DNA of 64,000 nt from CBDFKS01 sp965248905 (GCA_965248905.1 CBDFKS010000007.1:496001-560000); one strand, 5' to 3'; counted from the first letter of the stretch, positions 34,297 to 43,130 are shown. Notes: generated by a model not told the origin, from the sequence alone. A program made the numbers and translations.

Positions 34297-35303
34297 TGCC
34301 GTCCGGTACTGGAGCTAAACGGCTCCTTTTGATGGGCGGAATAGCCCTCCTAGCTCTCTTCATTGCTGGTCTCATCACCGGCGCCATTGGAACCGCTATC
34401 ATTCGGGGAGAAGACAAAGATCCCCTCCTGTCTAAACCAGCAGTCCACCTTCCTCCTCAACCCATCTTTCCCCCTAGCCAGCGTCTAAAGCACGTCTTTC
34501 CCGAGGCCCACGAGGGAGAAGAGAGCGCTGAAGGCGATGGACACGCGGAGTTCGTGCCGCTGGGTATGTTCGAGTTCGCCATCACAAACACCATGCTCTC
34601 GGCTTGGGTAACCACTCTGCTACTAATCGGTCTATTCGTTTGGGGTGTCAGGAAGGCTAGCATGGTGCCAGGTCGATTGCAGAACCTGGTTGAGATTGCC
34701 ATCGAAGGGTTACTTGGCTTTGTTGACGGCGTGATTGGGAGAGAGCTCGGCAGGAAGGTCTTCCCTCTAATTGCCACCATCTTTCTCTTTGTGGTTTTTA
34801 ACGCATGGATTGCCCTTTTACCGATCTATCCTTCGCTGGGATTCAAAGGTGATGACGGCGAAATAGCAGCCCATTTATTGCGGTCGGCAGGCACGGACAT
34901 TAACCTGCCCTTGGCCTTAGCCCTGGTGTCCTTCGTATTCGTCGAGTACTGGGGTCTCAGGCAGCTAGGGTTTAAATACCTGGCCAAGTTCGTACCCATT
35001 GGCGAGTTCGTTCGAAACGTAAAGAGGCGTCAGATATTCCCGGCCTTCATCGCCATCTTTGTGGCTTTCCTGGAGGGCGTAAGCGAGTTAGTGCGAGTAG
35101 TCAGCTTCACCTTCAGGCTCTTCGGCAACATGACCGCTGGAGAGGTCCTGGTGCTGATGGCTGCATTTCTGGTTCCCTTCGTGGCCACAGTTTTTGTATA
35201 CGGGCTGGAGCTACTTGTCGGTCTGGTCCAGGCCCTCATCTTCGCCGGCCTCACCTTAGTATTTGTCACGGTTGCCATTACGCCACATGAGGAAGAGCAT
35301 TAA
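34296..35303 (+). CDS. atpB: F1Fo ATP synthase subunit a
   Basis: Integral Fo subunit of 335 residues forming the proton half-channels. A 100-residue N-terminal extension with one membrane segment (about 8-28) and an acidic loop precedes the usual core. The essential Arg lies in SFTFRLFGNMTAGEVLVLM, and the last helices read VYGLELLVGLVQALIFAGLTLVF. GTG start overlaps the stop of the preceding gene and has GGGAGGAGAAGTTA before it. Confidence 0.96.
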   Translation: MPSGTGAKRLLLMGGIALLALFIAGLITGAIGTAIIRGEDKDPLLSKPAVHLPPQPIFPPSQRLKHVFPEAHEGEESAEGDGHAEFVPLGMFEFAITNTMLSAWVTTLLLIGLFVWGVRKASMVPGRLQNLVEIAIEGLLGFVDGVIGRELGRKVFPLIATIFLFVVFNAWIALLPIYPSLGFKGDDGEIAAHLLRSAGTDINLPLALALVSFVFVEYWGLRQLGFKYLAKFVPIGEFVRNVKRRQIFPAFIAIFVAFLEGVSELVRVVSFTFRLFGNMTAGEVLVLMAAFLVPFVATVFVYGLELLVGLVQALIFAGLTLVFVTVAITPHEEEH

Positions 35304-35343
35304 TGTCTCCTCAGTTAAACCGGTTGAGAAGGAGAAGGAATTA

Positions 35344-35439
35344 ATGGACTTCATAATTATCGCCCTGTTGATCGTGTCAATTGGCCTTAGCGCCGCAGCC
35401 CTCGGAGTGGCCAGCGCTAGTCTCTCGCGCAACGACTAA
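35344..35439 (+). CDS. 31-residue membrane micro-ORF between atpB and atpE
   Basis: ATG 35344 to TAA 35439 encodes 31 residues: one hydrophobic helix (IIIALLIVSIGLSAAALGVA) flanked by MDF and a polar SLSRND end. It has an excellent site, GAGAAGGAGAAGGAATTA, directly before the ATG. I know no named family for it. Position suggests an Fo-associated microprotein, but it may equally be non-functional. Confidence 0.55.
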   Translation: MDFIIIALLIVSIGLSAAALGVASASLSRND

Positions 35440-35585
35440 AGAGACTTCCGTTTATCACACTGAGGGACACAACGGGTCCCGAGCTATAAACATGTAGCTA
35501 CCCTCGGGATGTCAGGGGACTGAATGAGGAAGAAGCAAATTTTGGACAAGAGCGAGTATAGCCTCGCAAATATAAGGAGGTAGGA

Positions 35586-35873
35586 ATGCCCTTAGATGTA
35601 CTGATGTCGGTGGCTTCCGGCGTGGCAGCACAGACGGAGGCTATCAGTGAAGCGACCATGAAGCTGTTGGCGGCTGGGATAGCCATCGGTCTTGGAGTAA
35701 TTGGCCCTGGGATCGGTATCGGCATTCTGGGTGCGGCGGCTATGAACGCTATCGGGCGCAATCCGGAAGCCCGAGGCGCGATCCTTACAAACATGATCCT
35801 GGCCATCGCTTTCGCCGAGGCGTTGGGAATCTACGCTTTGGTCGTTGCGGCTATCCTGCTGTTCGTAGTTTAG
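35586..35873 (+). CDS. atpE: F1Fo ATP synthase subunit c
   Basis: Ring-forming proteolipid of 95 residues. Two helices, with the Gly-rich GIGIGILGAAAMNAIGRNPEA loop motif and the ion-binding Glu in IAFAEALGIYALV. The surrounding residues (F-A-E-A-L) fit a proton rather than a sodium ring; no Gln/Ser/Thr sodium signature is seen. About 20 extra residues precede the first helix. Binding site AGGAGGTAGGA precedes the ATG. Confidence 0.96.
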   Translation: MPLDVLMSVASGVAAQTEAISEATMKLLAAGIAIGLGVIGPGIGIGILGAAAMNAIGRNPEARGAILTNMILAIAFAEALGIYALVVAAILLFVV

Positions 35874-35922
35874 GCAGGCTAGCGATACATTAACCCACAG
35901 TTTAAGTCTTCGGGAGGAAGTA

Positions 35923-36420
35923 GTGGAGGACCTAGGACTCAACTTCCCCAGCCTGATAGTATTCCTGGTCAATTTCCTCATACTGCTGGGAATTCTATAT
36001 CTGTTTGCCTATAAGCCCATCCTTCGAGTCATGGACCAGCGCTCCGAAAGAATCAAGGAGAGTCTGGAGGCTGCGGACAGGGCCAGGGAGGACGCTGCAA
36101 AGTCTCAGCAGGACACTCAACGACAGCTAAACGAAGCCAGAGTCGAGGGCCAAAAGCTGATCGAGCAAGCCAGAGAGATGGCCGAGCGCTACCGGGAGGA
36201 AGAGCGAGAGAGGGCTCGGCAAGAGGCCGAGGCCTTCATCTCAAGGGCCAGAGCCGATATCCAGCGGGAGAGGGACACGGCCATCCAGGACGTGCGAAGT
36301 CACTTCGCAGAGCTGGCAATTGCCGCTGCCGAAAGGGTTATTGAGCGCTCACTGGACAGGGATGCCCATGCCCAAATCATCGAACAAGTCTTGGAAGAAG
36401 GGGACAAGCTGTCCAGATGA
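35923..36420 (+). CDS. atpF: F1Fo ATP synthase subunit b
   Basis: Peripheral stalk subunit of 165 residues: one N-terminal membrane helix (about 8-30: LIVFLVNFLILLGILYLFAY) followed by a long charged coiled coil (EAADRAREDAAKSQQ and on). GTG start with GGGAGGAAGTA upstream. Ends in TGA and is followed after 12 nt by atpH. Confidence 0.95.
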   Translation: MEDLGLNFPSLIVFLVNFLILLGILYLFAYKPILRVMDQRSERIKESLEAADRAREDAAKSQQDTQRQLNEARVEGQKLIEQAREMAERYREEERERARQEAEAFISRARADIQRERDTAIQDVRSHFAELAIAAAERVIERSLDRDAHAQIIEQVLEEGDKLSR

Positions 36421-36432
36421 TAACAGTAGACC

Positions 36433-36984
36433 ATGGCTAAAAGAGCCTCATCTAAAAGGTTTGCTCAAGCCCTGTTTGAGCTGTCCTTACAGCGCAATCA
36501 GCTTGAGCCGTGGGCCGCGGATCTTAAGCAGGTGAGCGAAGCTCTAGATAATGTTGAGCTTCGGAGCTTCCTTGAGCACGCGAAAGTCACCCTACAGCAA
36601 AAGGTTGAGACCATAAAGCAAGCGTTCCAAGATACGGACCCAATAATACAGAATCTCCTGTGTCTGTTGGTGTCGCGTGGCATCATCTATCTAGCACCGG
36701 AGGTAGAGCAGGTATTTCAACAGCTTCTTAACGAACACGAGGGCAGGGAAGAGGTAGAGGTTCACTCGGCGGTGCCCTTAGAGACCACTGAGGAAGAGCG
36801 TATTGGCCGTTTCTTGGCCGATTTGATAAAGAAAGAGATCGTGCTGAGTAGCTCGGTAGAACCCTCCATGTTGGGAGGACTGGTAATCAGAGTCGGCGAC
36901 AAGCTGATAGATGGTAGCACCCGCACTAAACTGGAAGAGTTAGGCAAACGTCTACAGCGGGACACTTCAGTGATAGGTGTTTAG
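36433..36984 (+). CDS. atpH: F1Fo ATP synthase subunit delta
   Basis: Peripheral stalk/OSCP subunit of 183 residues, with ASKRFAQALFELSLQ at the N-terminus and the C-terminal signature SSSVEPSMLGGLVIRVGDKLIDGSTRTKLEEL. No good ribosome binding site is seen, so it is probably translated by coupling to atpF. The run of atp genes is interrupted after it by about 340 nt carrying a MITE-like repeat before atpA. Confidence 0.95.
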   Translation: MAKRASSKRFAQALFELSLQRNQLEPWAADLKQVSEALDNVELRSFLEHAKVTLQQKVETIKQAFQDTDPIIQNLLCLLVSRGIIYLAPEVEQVFQQLLNEHEGREEVEVHSAVPLETTEEERIGRFLADLIKKEIVLSSSVEPSMLGGLVIRVGDKLIDGSTRTKLEELGKRLQRDTSVIGV

Positions 36985-37043
36985 TCGAGCAATGATGTTA
37001 GAAGCGGCGGCTGTTACCAGCGGACTACTTTCTTAATTCGATG

Positions 37044-37169
37044 CATCGTTTCACCCCCACTCTAACTCTCCCCCATCGAGGGGGAGAGAATCAGTCCCTT
37101 CCCCCTTGATGGGGGAAGGCTAGGATAGGGGTGATAGACACCGATCAAATCTTGGTTGACTGAGTACTG
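37044..37169. mobile_element. MITE-like repeat, copy 2, between atpH and atpA
   Basis: The core (about 37048-37133) matches copy 1 at 28164-28251 almost base for base. The right end GGTTGACTGAGTAC (37154-37167) equals the right end of the IS630 element at 12444-12457, while the left end is degraded. The rest of the 36985-37326 gap shows only a leader with TTAGGAGGTAGCAGCT before atpA. Confidence 0.8.
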
Positions 37170-37326
37170 GTGGACTAATTTCTTAAATCGATCTGATAGA
37201 CTAACAACGGAGAAGACATAGATACGGCTGATTCCGCTATATCAGCCAAGAAATTCACACCCTTAACATTGCAGGTACAGGCATAACCATCGCACCAATG
37301 GCAGTATACCTTAGGAGGTAGCAGCT

Positions 37327-38856
37327 ATGACCACCCGAGGCCAGGATATAGTCTCGGTTCTCAAGCGCCAAATCGAAGAGTTCGGCGCTGAGCTTAGTCT
37401 CGTAGACGTAGGAACCGTAGTCGAAGTGGGTGATGGAATCGCCCGCATCCAAGGGCTTCAGGGGGCGAAGTATAACGAAATTCTAGAGTTCCCCAACGCT
37501 ATCATGGGGCTTGCCCTCAACCTGGAAGAGGATACTGTGGGCGCTGCCATCATGGGCGATCCTAACGCCGTCAAAGAAGGAGATACGGTCCGCTCCACCG
37601 GACGCATCATTGAGGTGCCCGTAGGGGAGGGGCTTGTGGGCCGAGTGGTTGACCCGTTGGGTCGTCCTTTAGACGGTAAGGGCCCCATTACCTCCAACAC
37701 GACCCGTGCCGTAGAGCGAATAGCTCCCAACGTGGTAACCCGCCAGTCAGTGGACACTCCTGTACAAACGGGGATCAAGGCCATCGATGCCATGATACCC
37801 ATTGGTAGGGGACAGAGAGAACTTATCATCGGCGACCGCTCCACCGGAAAATCGGCCATCGCCATAGATACGATTATCAACCAGGCGGACCAAGGCCTTA
37901 TCTGCGTATATGTGGCGATAGGCCAGAAGCAGGGTAAAGTAGCACAGGTACTGGCCAGCTTGGAGGAAAACGGCGCCATGGGCCATACCTTGATTGTGAC
38001 GGCCAACGCTTCGGACCCGGCGCCGTTGCAATACATAGCTCCCTACGCCGGCTGCGCCATGGCCGAGTATTTTATGGAGCAAGGTAAGGATGCCCTGATC
38101 GTCTACGACGACCTGACCAAGCATGCTTGGTCGTATCGCCAAATGTCTCTCCTGTTGCGACGACCCGCAGGCCGCGAGGCATATCCAGGAGATATCTTCT
38201 ACCTGCATAGCAGACTGCTGGAGCGGGCGGCCAAGCTCTCTTCTGACTTCGGCGGTGGCTCCCTTACGGCCCTGCCGATCATCGAGACCCAAGCGGGTGA
38301 CGTTTCCGCATACATTCCTACCAACGTTATCTCGATCACTGACGGTCAGATTTACCTGGAGCCCGAGCTTTTCAACTCTGGTATCCGTCCCGCGGTAAAC
38401 GTGGGTCTTTCCGTATCCAGAGTAGGTGGCGCCGCACAGACCAAAGCCATCCGAAGGGTTGCAGGAAGGCTGCGTCTCGACCTGGCCCAGTATCGGGAGC
38501 TTGCGACTTTCGCCCAGTTCGGGACCGCAGACCTTGACCGAGCTACCAGGGCACAGCTTGAGCGAGGCCAGCGAAGCACGGAGATATTGAAGCAGCTCCA
38601 GTACCAGCCCATGTCGCTGGACAAGGAAGTCCTGATCTTGTATGCCATTAACAACGGAGACTTGGACGATGTTCCTCTCACGCAGTGTCAGCAGTTCGAA
38701 GAGCAGTTCTTGCGCTATATGGAGGCAAACCATCCCGACATCTGCCGTACCCTCCTGGAAACCAAGGACCTGAAAGAGGACACTGAAGAGACGCTGAAGA
38801 GCGCCATTCAAGGGTTCAAGGCGACTTTTGTGGCGACGACTCAAGTAGAAGTGTAA
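37327..38856 (+). CDS. atpA: F1Fo ATP synthase subunit alpha
   Basis: Non-catalytic nucleotide-binding F1 subunit of 509 residues. P-loop in IIGDRSTGKSAIAID, alpha-type signature PAVNVGLSVSRVGGAAQTKA, and N-terminal QIEEFGAELSLVDVGTVVEVGDGIARI. Start has TTAGGAGGTAGCAGCT upstream. Complete and typical. Confidence 0.98.
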   Translation: MTTRGQDIVSVLKRQIEEFGAELSLVDVGTVVEVGDGIARIQGLQGAKYNEILEFPNAIMGLALNLEEDTVGAAIMGDPNAVKEGDTVRSTGRIIEVPVGEGLVGRVVDPLGRPLDGKGPITSNTTRAVERIAPNVVTRQSVDTPVQTGIKAIDAMIPIGRGQRELIIGDRSTGKSAIAIDTIINQADQGLICVYVAIGQKQGKVAQVLASLEENGAMGHTLIVTANASDPAPLQYIAPYAGCAMAEYFMEQGKDALIVYDDLTKHAWSYRQMSLLLRRPAGREAYPGDIFYLHSRLLERAAKLSSDFGGGSLTALPIIETQAGDVSAYIPTNVISITDGQIYLEPELFNSGIRPAVNVGLSVSRVGGAAQTKAIRRVAGRLRLDLAQYRELATFAQFGTADLDRATRAQLERGQRSTEILKQLQYQPMSLDKEVLILYAINNGDLDDVPLTQCQQFEEQFLRYMEANHPDICRTLLETKDLKEDTEETLKSAIQGFKATFVATTQVEV

Positions 38857-38865
38857 TGGGCGACG

Positions 38866-39729
38866 ATGGCCAGTCTTAGACAGATTCGAAGGCGTATTCG
38901 AAGTATCGAGAACACCGGCAAGGTCACCAAGGCCATGGAGATGATTGCCGCCTCTCGGATGCGGCGCGCCCAGGCGAATGTGCTGTCCGGCAGACCCTAC
39001 TCAGCGAAGATTCAAGAGGTCATCGCCCATCTGGCTGCCCAGCCCGGTGAAGACGTAGATTCCGCACAGGCACTGCTTGAGAGCCGTCCGGTCAACAATA
39101 TCGAAATTGTGCATATCGCACCCGATCGTGGCCTTTGTGGCGGGCTTCACTCTAACCTGAACCGCAGGGTTTCTCAGTTTATCTTGGAGCAGCAGGCTCC
39201 CGTAAGCGTAATCTCTGTGGGTAGGAAGGGCCGAGATTTCATGGTCAGGTATGGCCAGAACGTCAAAGCCGTATTCATTAACCTGGGTGACCGTCCCTCC
39301 CTGGCAGATACCCTCGCCATCTCCCGCATGGTGATCGACGACTACACCCAGGGCGCTGCTGACGAGGTGTATCTGTCTTATGTGGAGTTCGTTTCTATGA
39401 CTGTGCAACAGCCCGTTGTCCACCGGCTGCTTCCCATCGTGCCGGCAGAGCTACGAGCTGAGGAGCGAGTGGGCTACATCTATGAGCCCAACAGCCTAGC
39501 AGTTCTGGGCACTCTCCTGCCAAGGTTCGTGGAGATGCAATTGTACCATGCCCTGCTGGAGCTCATAGCCAGTGAGCAGTCGGCCCGCATGGTGGCTATG
39601 CGAAACGCCACTGACAGTGCCAACGAAATGGTTGCAGATCTGACTCTCCTTTCCAACAAGGTAAGGCAGGAGAGCATCACCAACGAGCTACTGGATATAA
39701 TAGGGGGCGTGGCGGCGTTGGAGGGGTAA
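38866..39729 (+). CDS. atpG: F1Fo ATP synthase subunit gamma
   Basis: Central rotor shaft of 287 residues: N-terminal LRQIRRRIRSIENTGKVTKA and MEMIAASRMRRAQ helix, Rossmann-like core with APDRGLCGGLHSNLNR, and the C-terminal helix with MRNATDSANEMVADLTLLSN. Starts 9 nt after atpA. Confidence 0.97.
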   Translation: MASLRQIRRRIRSIENTGKVTKAMEMIAASRMRRAQANVLSGRPYSAKIQEVIAHLAAQPGEDVDSAQALLESRPVNNIEIVHIAPDRGLCGGLHSNLNRRVSQFILEQQAPVSVISVGRKGRDFMVRYGQNVKAVFINLGDRPSLADTLAISRMVIDDYTQGAADEVYLSYVEFVSMTVQQPVVHRLLPIVPAELRAEERVGYIYEPNSLAVLGTLLPRFVEMQLYHALLELIASEQSARMVAMRNATDSANEMVADLTLLSNKVRQESITNELLDIIGGVAALEG

Positions 39730-39797
39730 TAAGGCCGTTCCTCGTTCCAAATTCCCCGTTCCCGGATTCCATGTTCCCTGAACATTAGGAGGTCACA

Positions 39798-41195
39798 ATG
39801 GGTACTGGCAAAGTAGTACAGGTTATCGGTACTGTGGTCGATGTGGAGTTCCCACCCGACCAACTGCCCACACTGTTCAATGCTGTTGAGATAATTAACA
39901 ACGGTGAAAAGCTGACCCTTGAGGTTGAGCAGCACATAGGTAATAGCTGGGTCCGGTGTTTGTCGCTGGGTCCCACTGAGGGACTTGCCAGAGGTGTGGA
40001 AGTCACCGATACGGGGCAACCGGTGATGGTACCAGTAGGGAACGAAACCCTTGGACGCTTGTTTGATGTGACCGGCCAAGCCCTGGACAACCTGGGCCCG
40101 GTAGAGCCCGCTGAGTATTGGCCTATTCACAGGTCTCCTCCCTCCTTCGAAGAGCAAGAGACTACCACCGAGCTTCTGGAAACAGGGATAAAGGTCTTCG
40201 ACCTAATAACCCCCTTCATGCGAGGGGGCAAGGTTGGAGCTTATGGCGGGGCCGGCGTTGGTAAGACCGTGGTGATTATGGAGCTTATCAGGAACATCGC
40301 CGCCGTCCACAAGGGTGTCTCGGTCTTTGCGGGTGTTGGTGAGCGTTCCAGGGAAGGCAACGACCTCTGGCATGAGATGCAGGACTCGGGAGTCATGGAC
40401 AGCACCGTCCTGGTCTTCGGGCAGATGAACGAGCCTCCCGGAGTGCGCGCCCGAATTGGGCTCACCGGACTCACCATGGCCGAGTATTTCCGAGATGAAC
40501 AAGGCCAAGATGTCCTCCTGTTTATCGACAACATCTACAGGTACATCCTAGCGGGCATGGAAGTCTCAGCCTTGCTGGGTCGGATGCCGTCCGCTGTGGG
40601 TTACCAGCCGACACTCGGTACTGAGATGGGTGCCCTGGAGGAGCGTATTACCTCCACTAAGAAGGGCTCCATCACCTCCTTCCAGGCCATCTATGTTCCT
40701 GCCGATGACTACACAGACCCGGGTATTGTAACGACTTTCGGCCATCTTGATGCGGTGGTCTCTTTGGACCGCGCCCTCTCCGCTCAGGGTCTCTATCCAG
40801 CAGTCGATCCCCTGGCTTCCGACTCTCGGATGCTGGAGCCCAGGGTAGTGGGCGATGAGCATTACCGCATCGCGCGAGGTGTCCAGCAGGTTCTCCAACG
40901 CTACCGAGACCTTCAGGACATCATCGCCATTCTGGGTATTGAAGAGCTCTCAGAGGAGGACAAGATAACGGTGTCCAGAGCCCGTAGAATCCAGCGATTT
41001 CTGACCCAGCCTTTCTACGTAGCCGAGACCTTCACAGGAATGGAAGGCAAATACGTGCCCGTCAGGGAAACTGTGCGTGGGTTCAGTGAAATTCTGGAAG
41101 GCAAGCATGACGGCGTCCCTGAGCAGGCTTTTTATATGACCGGCACCATAGACGAGGTACTTGAAAAGGCCCATCAGATGGAAGCGACTGTGTAG
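39798..41195 (+). CDS. atpD: F1Fo ATP synthase subunit beta
   Basis: Catalytic F1 subunit of 465 residues. P-loop GGAGVGKTVVIMELI, catalytic Glu in GVGERSREGNDLW, Walker B VLLFIDNIYRYILAG, and C-terminal DELSEED-like GIEELSEEDKITV. ATG 39798 follows TTAGGAGGTCACA. A strong terminator directly follows, before a lone HigA-type gene and atpC. Confidence 0.98.
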   Translation: MGTGKVVQVIGTVVDVEFPPDQLPTLFNAVEIINNGEKLTLEVEQHIGNSWVRCLSLGPTEGLARGVEVTDTGQPVMVPVGNETLGRLFDVTGQALDNLGPVEPAEYWPIHRSPPSFEEQETTTELLETGIKVFDLITPFMRGGKVGAYGGAGVGKTVVIMELIRNIAAVHKGVSVFAGVGERSREGNDLWHEMQDSGVMDSTVLVFGQMNEPPGVRARIGLTGLTMAEYFRDEQGQDVLLFIDNIYRYILAGMEVSALLGRMPSAVGYQPTLGTEMGALEERITSTKKGSITSFQAIYVPADDYTDPGIVTTFGHLDAVVSLDRALSAQGLYPAVDPLASDSRMLEPRVVGDEHYRIARGVQQVLQRYRDLQDIIAILGIEELSEEDKITVSRARRIQRFLTQPFYVAETFTGMEGKYVPVRETVRGFSEILEGKHDGVPEQAFYMTGTIDEVLEKAHQMEATV

Positions 41196-41215
41196 AGGTG
41201 TAGTCAAACGAAAAG

Positions 41216-41248
41216 AAGGGGGCCTGGAAATCGTTTCCAGGCCCCTTT
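41216..41248 (+). terminator. Strong hairpin terminator after atpD
   Basis: GGGGCCTGGAAA (41219-41230) pairs perfectly with TTTCCAGGCCCC (41234-41245) around TCG; the flanking AA/TT pairing and a short T run complete it. It would end transcription before atpC. Confidence 0.85.
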
Positions 41249-41355
41249 GCTAAGTCCAATACAGCATCCGTATCAACAACCAGTGGCGAGTCTGCTTTCG
41301 CTGGAGCGATGGCGACGCCCTTGATGTAGAGATAGTTAACTAGCTCAAAAGGTGG

Positions 41356-41416
41356 TTCGACAAGCTCACCACGAGCGGATCAGATCACCGCGCCCGCTCG
41401 TCCTGAGCTTGTCGAA
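41356..41416. repeat. Palindromic interspersed repeat (REP-like)
   Basis: TTCGACAAGCTCA-CCA-CGAGCGG (41356-41378) is complementary to CCGCTCG-TCC-TGAGCTTGTCGAA (41394-41416), leaving one 3x3 internal loop. The same units occur singly near 15651, 15791, 16180, 16321 and 16448. Read as protein the repeat yields meaningless S-L-S-K-D and Q-A-H-H-E strings. Confidence 0.85.
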
Positions 41417-41465
41417 GGACAGGGTCTGCCAATATCTGCCAGAGATAGTTACTGAGGAGGCAAGT

Positions 41466-41783
41466 GTGCTCCAGGAAAAATTGCTGCCGGTCCACCCCGG
41501 CGCAGTTCTATTAGAAGAGTTCATAAAGCCATTAGGCATAAGCCAGTACCGGCTGGCAAAAGACGTAGCTGTACCAGCGCGCCGTATCAATGAAATAGTG
41601 CTGGGCAAGCGTTCGGTGACCGCTGACACAGCTCTTCGGCTCTCGCGCTACTTCGGCACTTCTGAGCGATTCTGGTTAAACCTTCAGTCACAGTATGATC
41701 TCGAGGTCGAGAAGGACCGGCTGGGTGATAGTTTAGAAAGGGAAGTGCAGGTATTGGTATCGCCTTCTTCAGCCGTCAGGTGA
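41466..41783 (+). CDS. HigA-type XRE family regulator (antitoxin-like), solitary
   Basis: 105-residue helix-turn-helix protein of the HigA antitoxin group: HPGAVLLEEFIKPLGISQYRLAKDVAVPARRINEIVLGKRSVTADTALRLSRYFGTSERFWLNLQ covers the whole family domain. GTG 41466 is chosen since GGAGG lies 5 nt upstream; the frame extends further left only through an interspersed repeat. No HigB-type toxin gene is adjacent on either side, so it is an orphan antitoxin or a plain regulator. It sits between atpD and atpC, unrelated to ATP synthesis. Confidence 0.88.
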   Translation: MLQEKLLPVHPGAVLLEEFIKPLGISQYRLAKDVAVPARRINEIVLGKRSVTADTALRLSRYFGTSERFWLNLQSQYDLEVEKDRLGDSLEREVQVLVSPSSAVR

Positions 41784-41885
41784 CAGATAGTCGCTATATC
41801 ATGTATTATTCCACCGGATACAATAAACGCGATGGCAGTGCCCTACAGGTAAAGATGTTCGATCTATTCATAAGGACGTGAAGGT

Positions 41886-42317
41886 ATGGTAACGATGCGA
41901 TTGGAAGTGATTACCGCCGAGCGCCAGGTCTATGACGACGATGTCGAGGTCCTGGTCGCGCCGGGTCTCGATGGGGAATTGGGAATCCTACCCCATCACG
42001 CGCCCCTTATGACGGCCCTTCAGCCCGGCGAAGTCATGATTCGCAAAGATGGACAGGAGTCGTTCCTGGTGGTCAGCGGGGGTTTCCTGGAGGTCATGGC
42101 CAATCGCGTCACCATTCTGGCGGATGCCTGTGAGCGCTCCGAGGAGATAGACGAGCAGCGGGCTCAGGAGGCCATGAAGCTTGCTGAGGAGCGATTGTCT
42201 AGCCGAAGTGCGGACCTGGACCTTGAGCAAGCCGTGGCGGCATTTAGGCGCGCTGAGACACGATTGAGGGTTGCGCGTCGGAGAAGGAGTCGGGAGCCCC
42301 AGCAGCCTCGGACCTAA
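41886..42317 (+). CDS. atpC: F1Fo ATP synthase subunit epsilon
   Basis: 143-residue F1 subunit coupling rotor to c ring and able to inhibit ATP hydrolysis. N-terminal beta sandwich (RLEVITAERQVYDDDVEVLVAPGLDGELGILPHHAPLMTAL) and a C-terminal helical hairpin rich in Ala, Arg and Glu. ATG 41886 follows GTGAAGGT; ATG 41895 is possible. It is cut off from atpD by a terminator, a repeat and a HigA-type gene, so it probably has its own promoter. Its stop overlaps the stop of rex on the other strand. Confidence 0.95.
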   Translation: MVTMRLEVITAERQVYDDDVEVLVAPGLDGELGILPHHAPLMTALQPGEVMIRKDGQESFLVVSGGFLEVMANRVTILADACERSEEIDEQRAQEAMKLAEERLSSRSADLDLEQAVAAFRRAETRLRVARRRRSREPQQPRT

Positions 42318-42979
42318 GAGGCGTCGCTGTCTTTCGGTAGATAGAAGGTCATGGTCTGTAAAGAGAGTACTGGATCGATGTTGCGGATCCTGACCCCTTC
42401 CTGAGCCTGAGGAGTTATCGGCGCATAGTTCAAAATGGCCTTAACTCCGCATTCAGTCAAGCGATCTATGACGCCTTGAGCATGTTGTTCAGGAACCGCA
42501 ACCACTCCAATAGTTATGTTAAGCTCTTTCACTGTTTGATCTAGCTCGTCCATAGACTGGACCTTCAGGTTTCCCACGGTGCGACCGACGGTCCTGCGGT
42601 GAGAATCGAATGCCGCCACCATCTGAAATCCCTCCGGAGCGAAGCCCGGGTAGCTGAGGACCGCCCTGCCCAGCCTACCCACCCCCACAAGAGCCACGTT
42701 CCAGTGTTTGTGTAAGCCCATGATCTCCTTCAGCTCCATCAGGAGATGCTTTACGCTATACCCACGACCCTGTTTTCCGAACCGCCCGAAGTAGCTGAGG
42801 TCCTTCCTTATTTGGGCAGGGGTGACCTGCAGGACCTCTCCTAATTGCTGGGAATTCACCATCTCCTTGTTATTCGCCAGGAGAGCGTTGAGGATTCGTA
42901 TATACTGAGGCAGCCGCATTATGACTACTTCAGGCACCTCTCCTTGTGTGCCCTGCTGCGATGCTTGCCTCGATGTCAT
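42314..42979 (-). CDS. rex: Redox-sensing transcriptional repressor Rex
   Basis: NADH-sensing repressor of 221 residues. N-terminal winged helix (PQYIRILNALLANNKEMVNSQQLGEVLQVTPAQIRKDLSYFGRFG) and C-terminal Rossmann domain with VALVGVGRLGRAVLSYPGF. ATG 42979 has GAGGAGGAGACAGG before it. Rex responds to the NADH/NAD+ ratio and controls respiratory and fermentative genes; lying tail to tail with atpC is suggestive but not proof of control. A matching operator is found 152 nt upstream of its start. Confidence 0.95.
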   Translation of the reverse strand: MTSRQASQQGTQGEVPEVVIMRLPQYIRILNALLANNKEMVNSQQLGEVLQVTPAQIRKDLSYFGRFGKQGRGYSVKHLLMELKEIMGLHKHWNVALVGVGRLGRAVLSYPGFAPEGFQMVAAFDSHRRTVGRTVGNLKVQSMDELDQTVKELNITIGVVAVPEQHAQGVIDRLTECGVKAILNYAPITPQAQEGVRIRNIDPVLSLQTMTFYLPKDSDAS

Positions 42980-43130
42980 CCTGTCTCCTCCTCAGAGGTC
43001 AAGGATTGTAGCTGTGGCTATAACGAAGATGACCGTCTATTTGTCCCTCGACGCGTGCTTGAAAACGCTTCTTGATCCGTCAATTTCGGTCGATTCATTC
43101 TATTATGCGGCCTTATCGTAGTCAAGAATT

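Noticed and set aside
37747..38844. 365-codon frame opposite atpA
   Set aside because: Antisense shadow of atpA; no recognisable protein sequence.
41352..41465. Long N-terminal extension of the HigA-type gene
   Set aside because: This part is the REP-like palindrome read as protein; a good ribosome binding site lies before GTG 41466, where family similarity begins.
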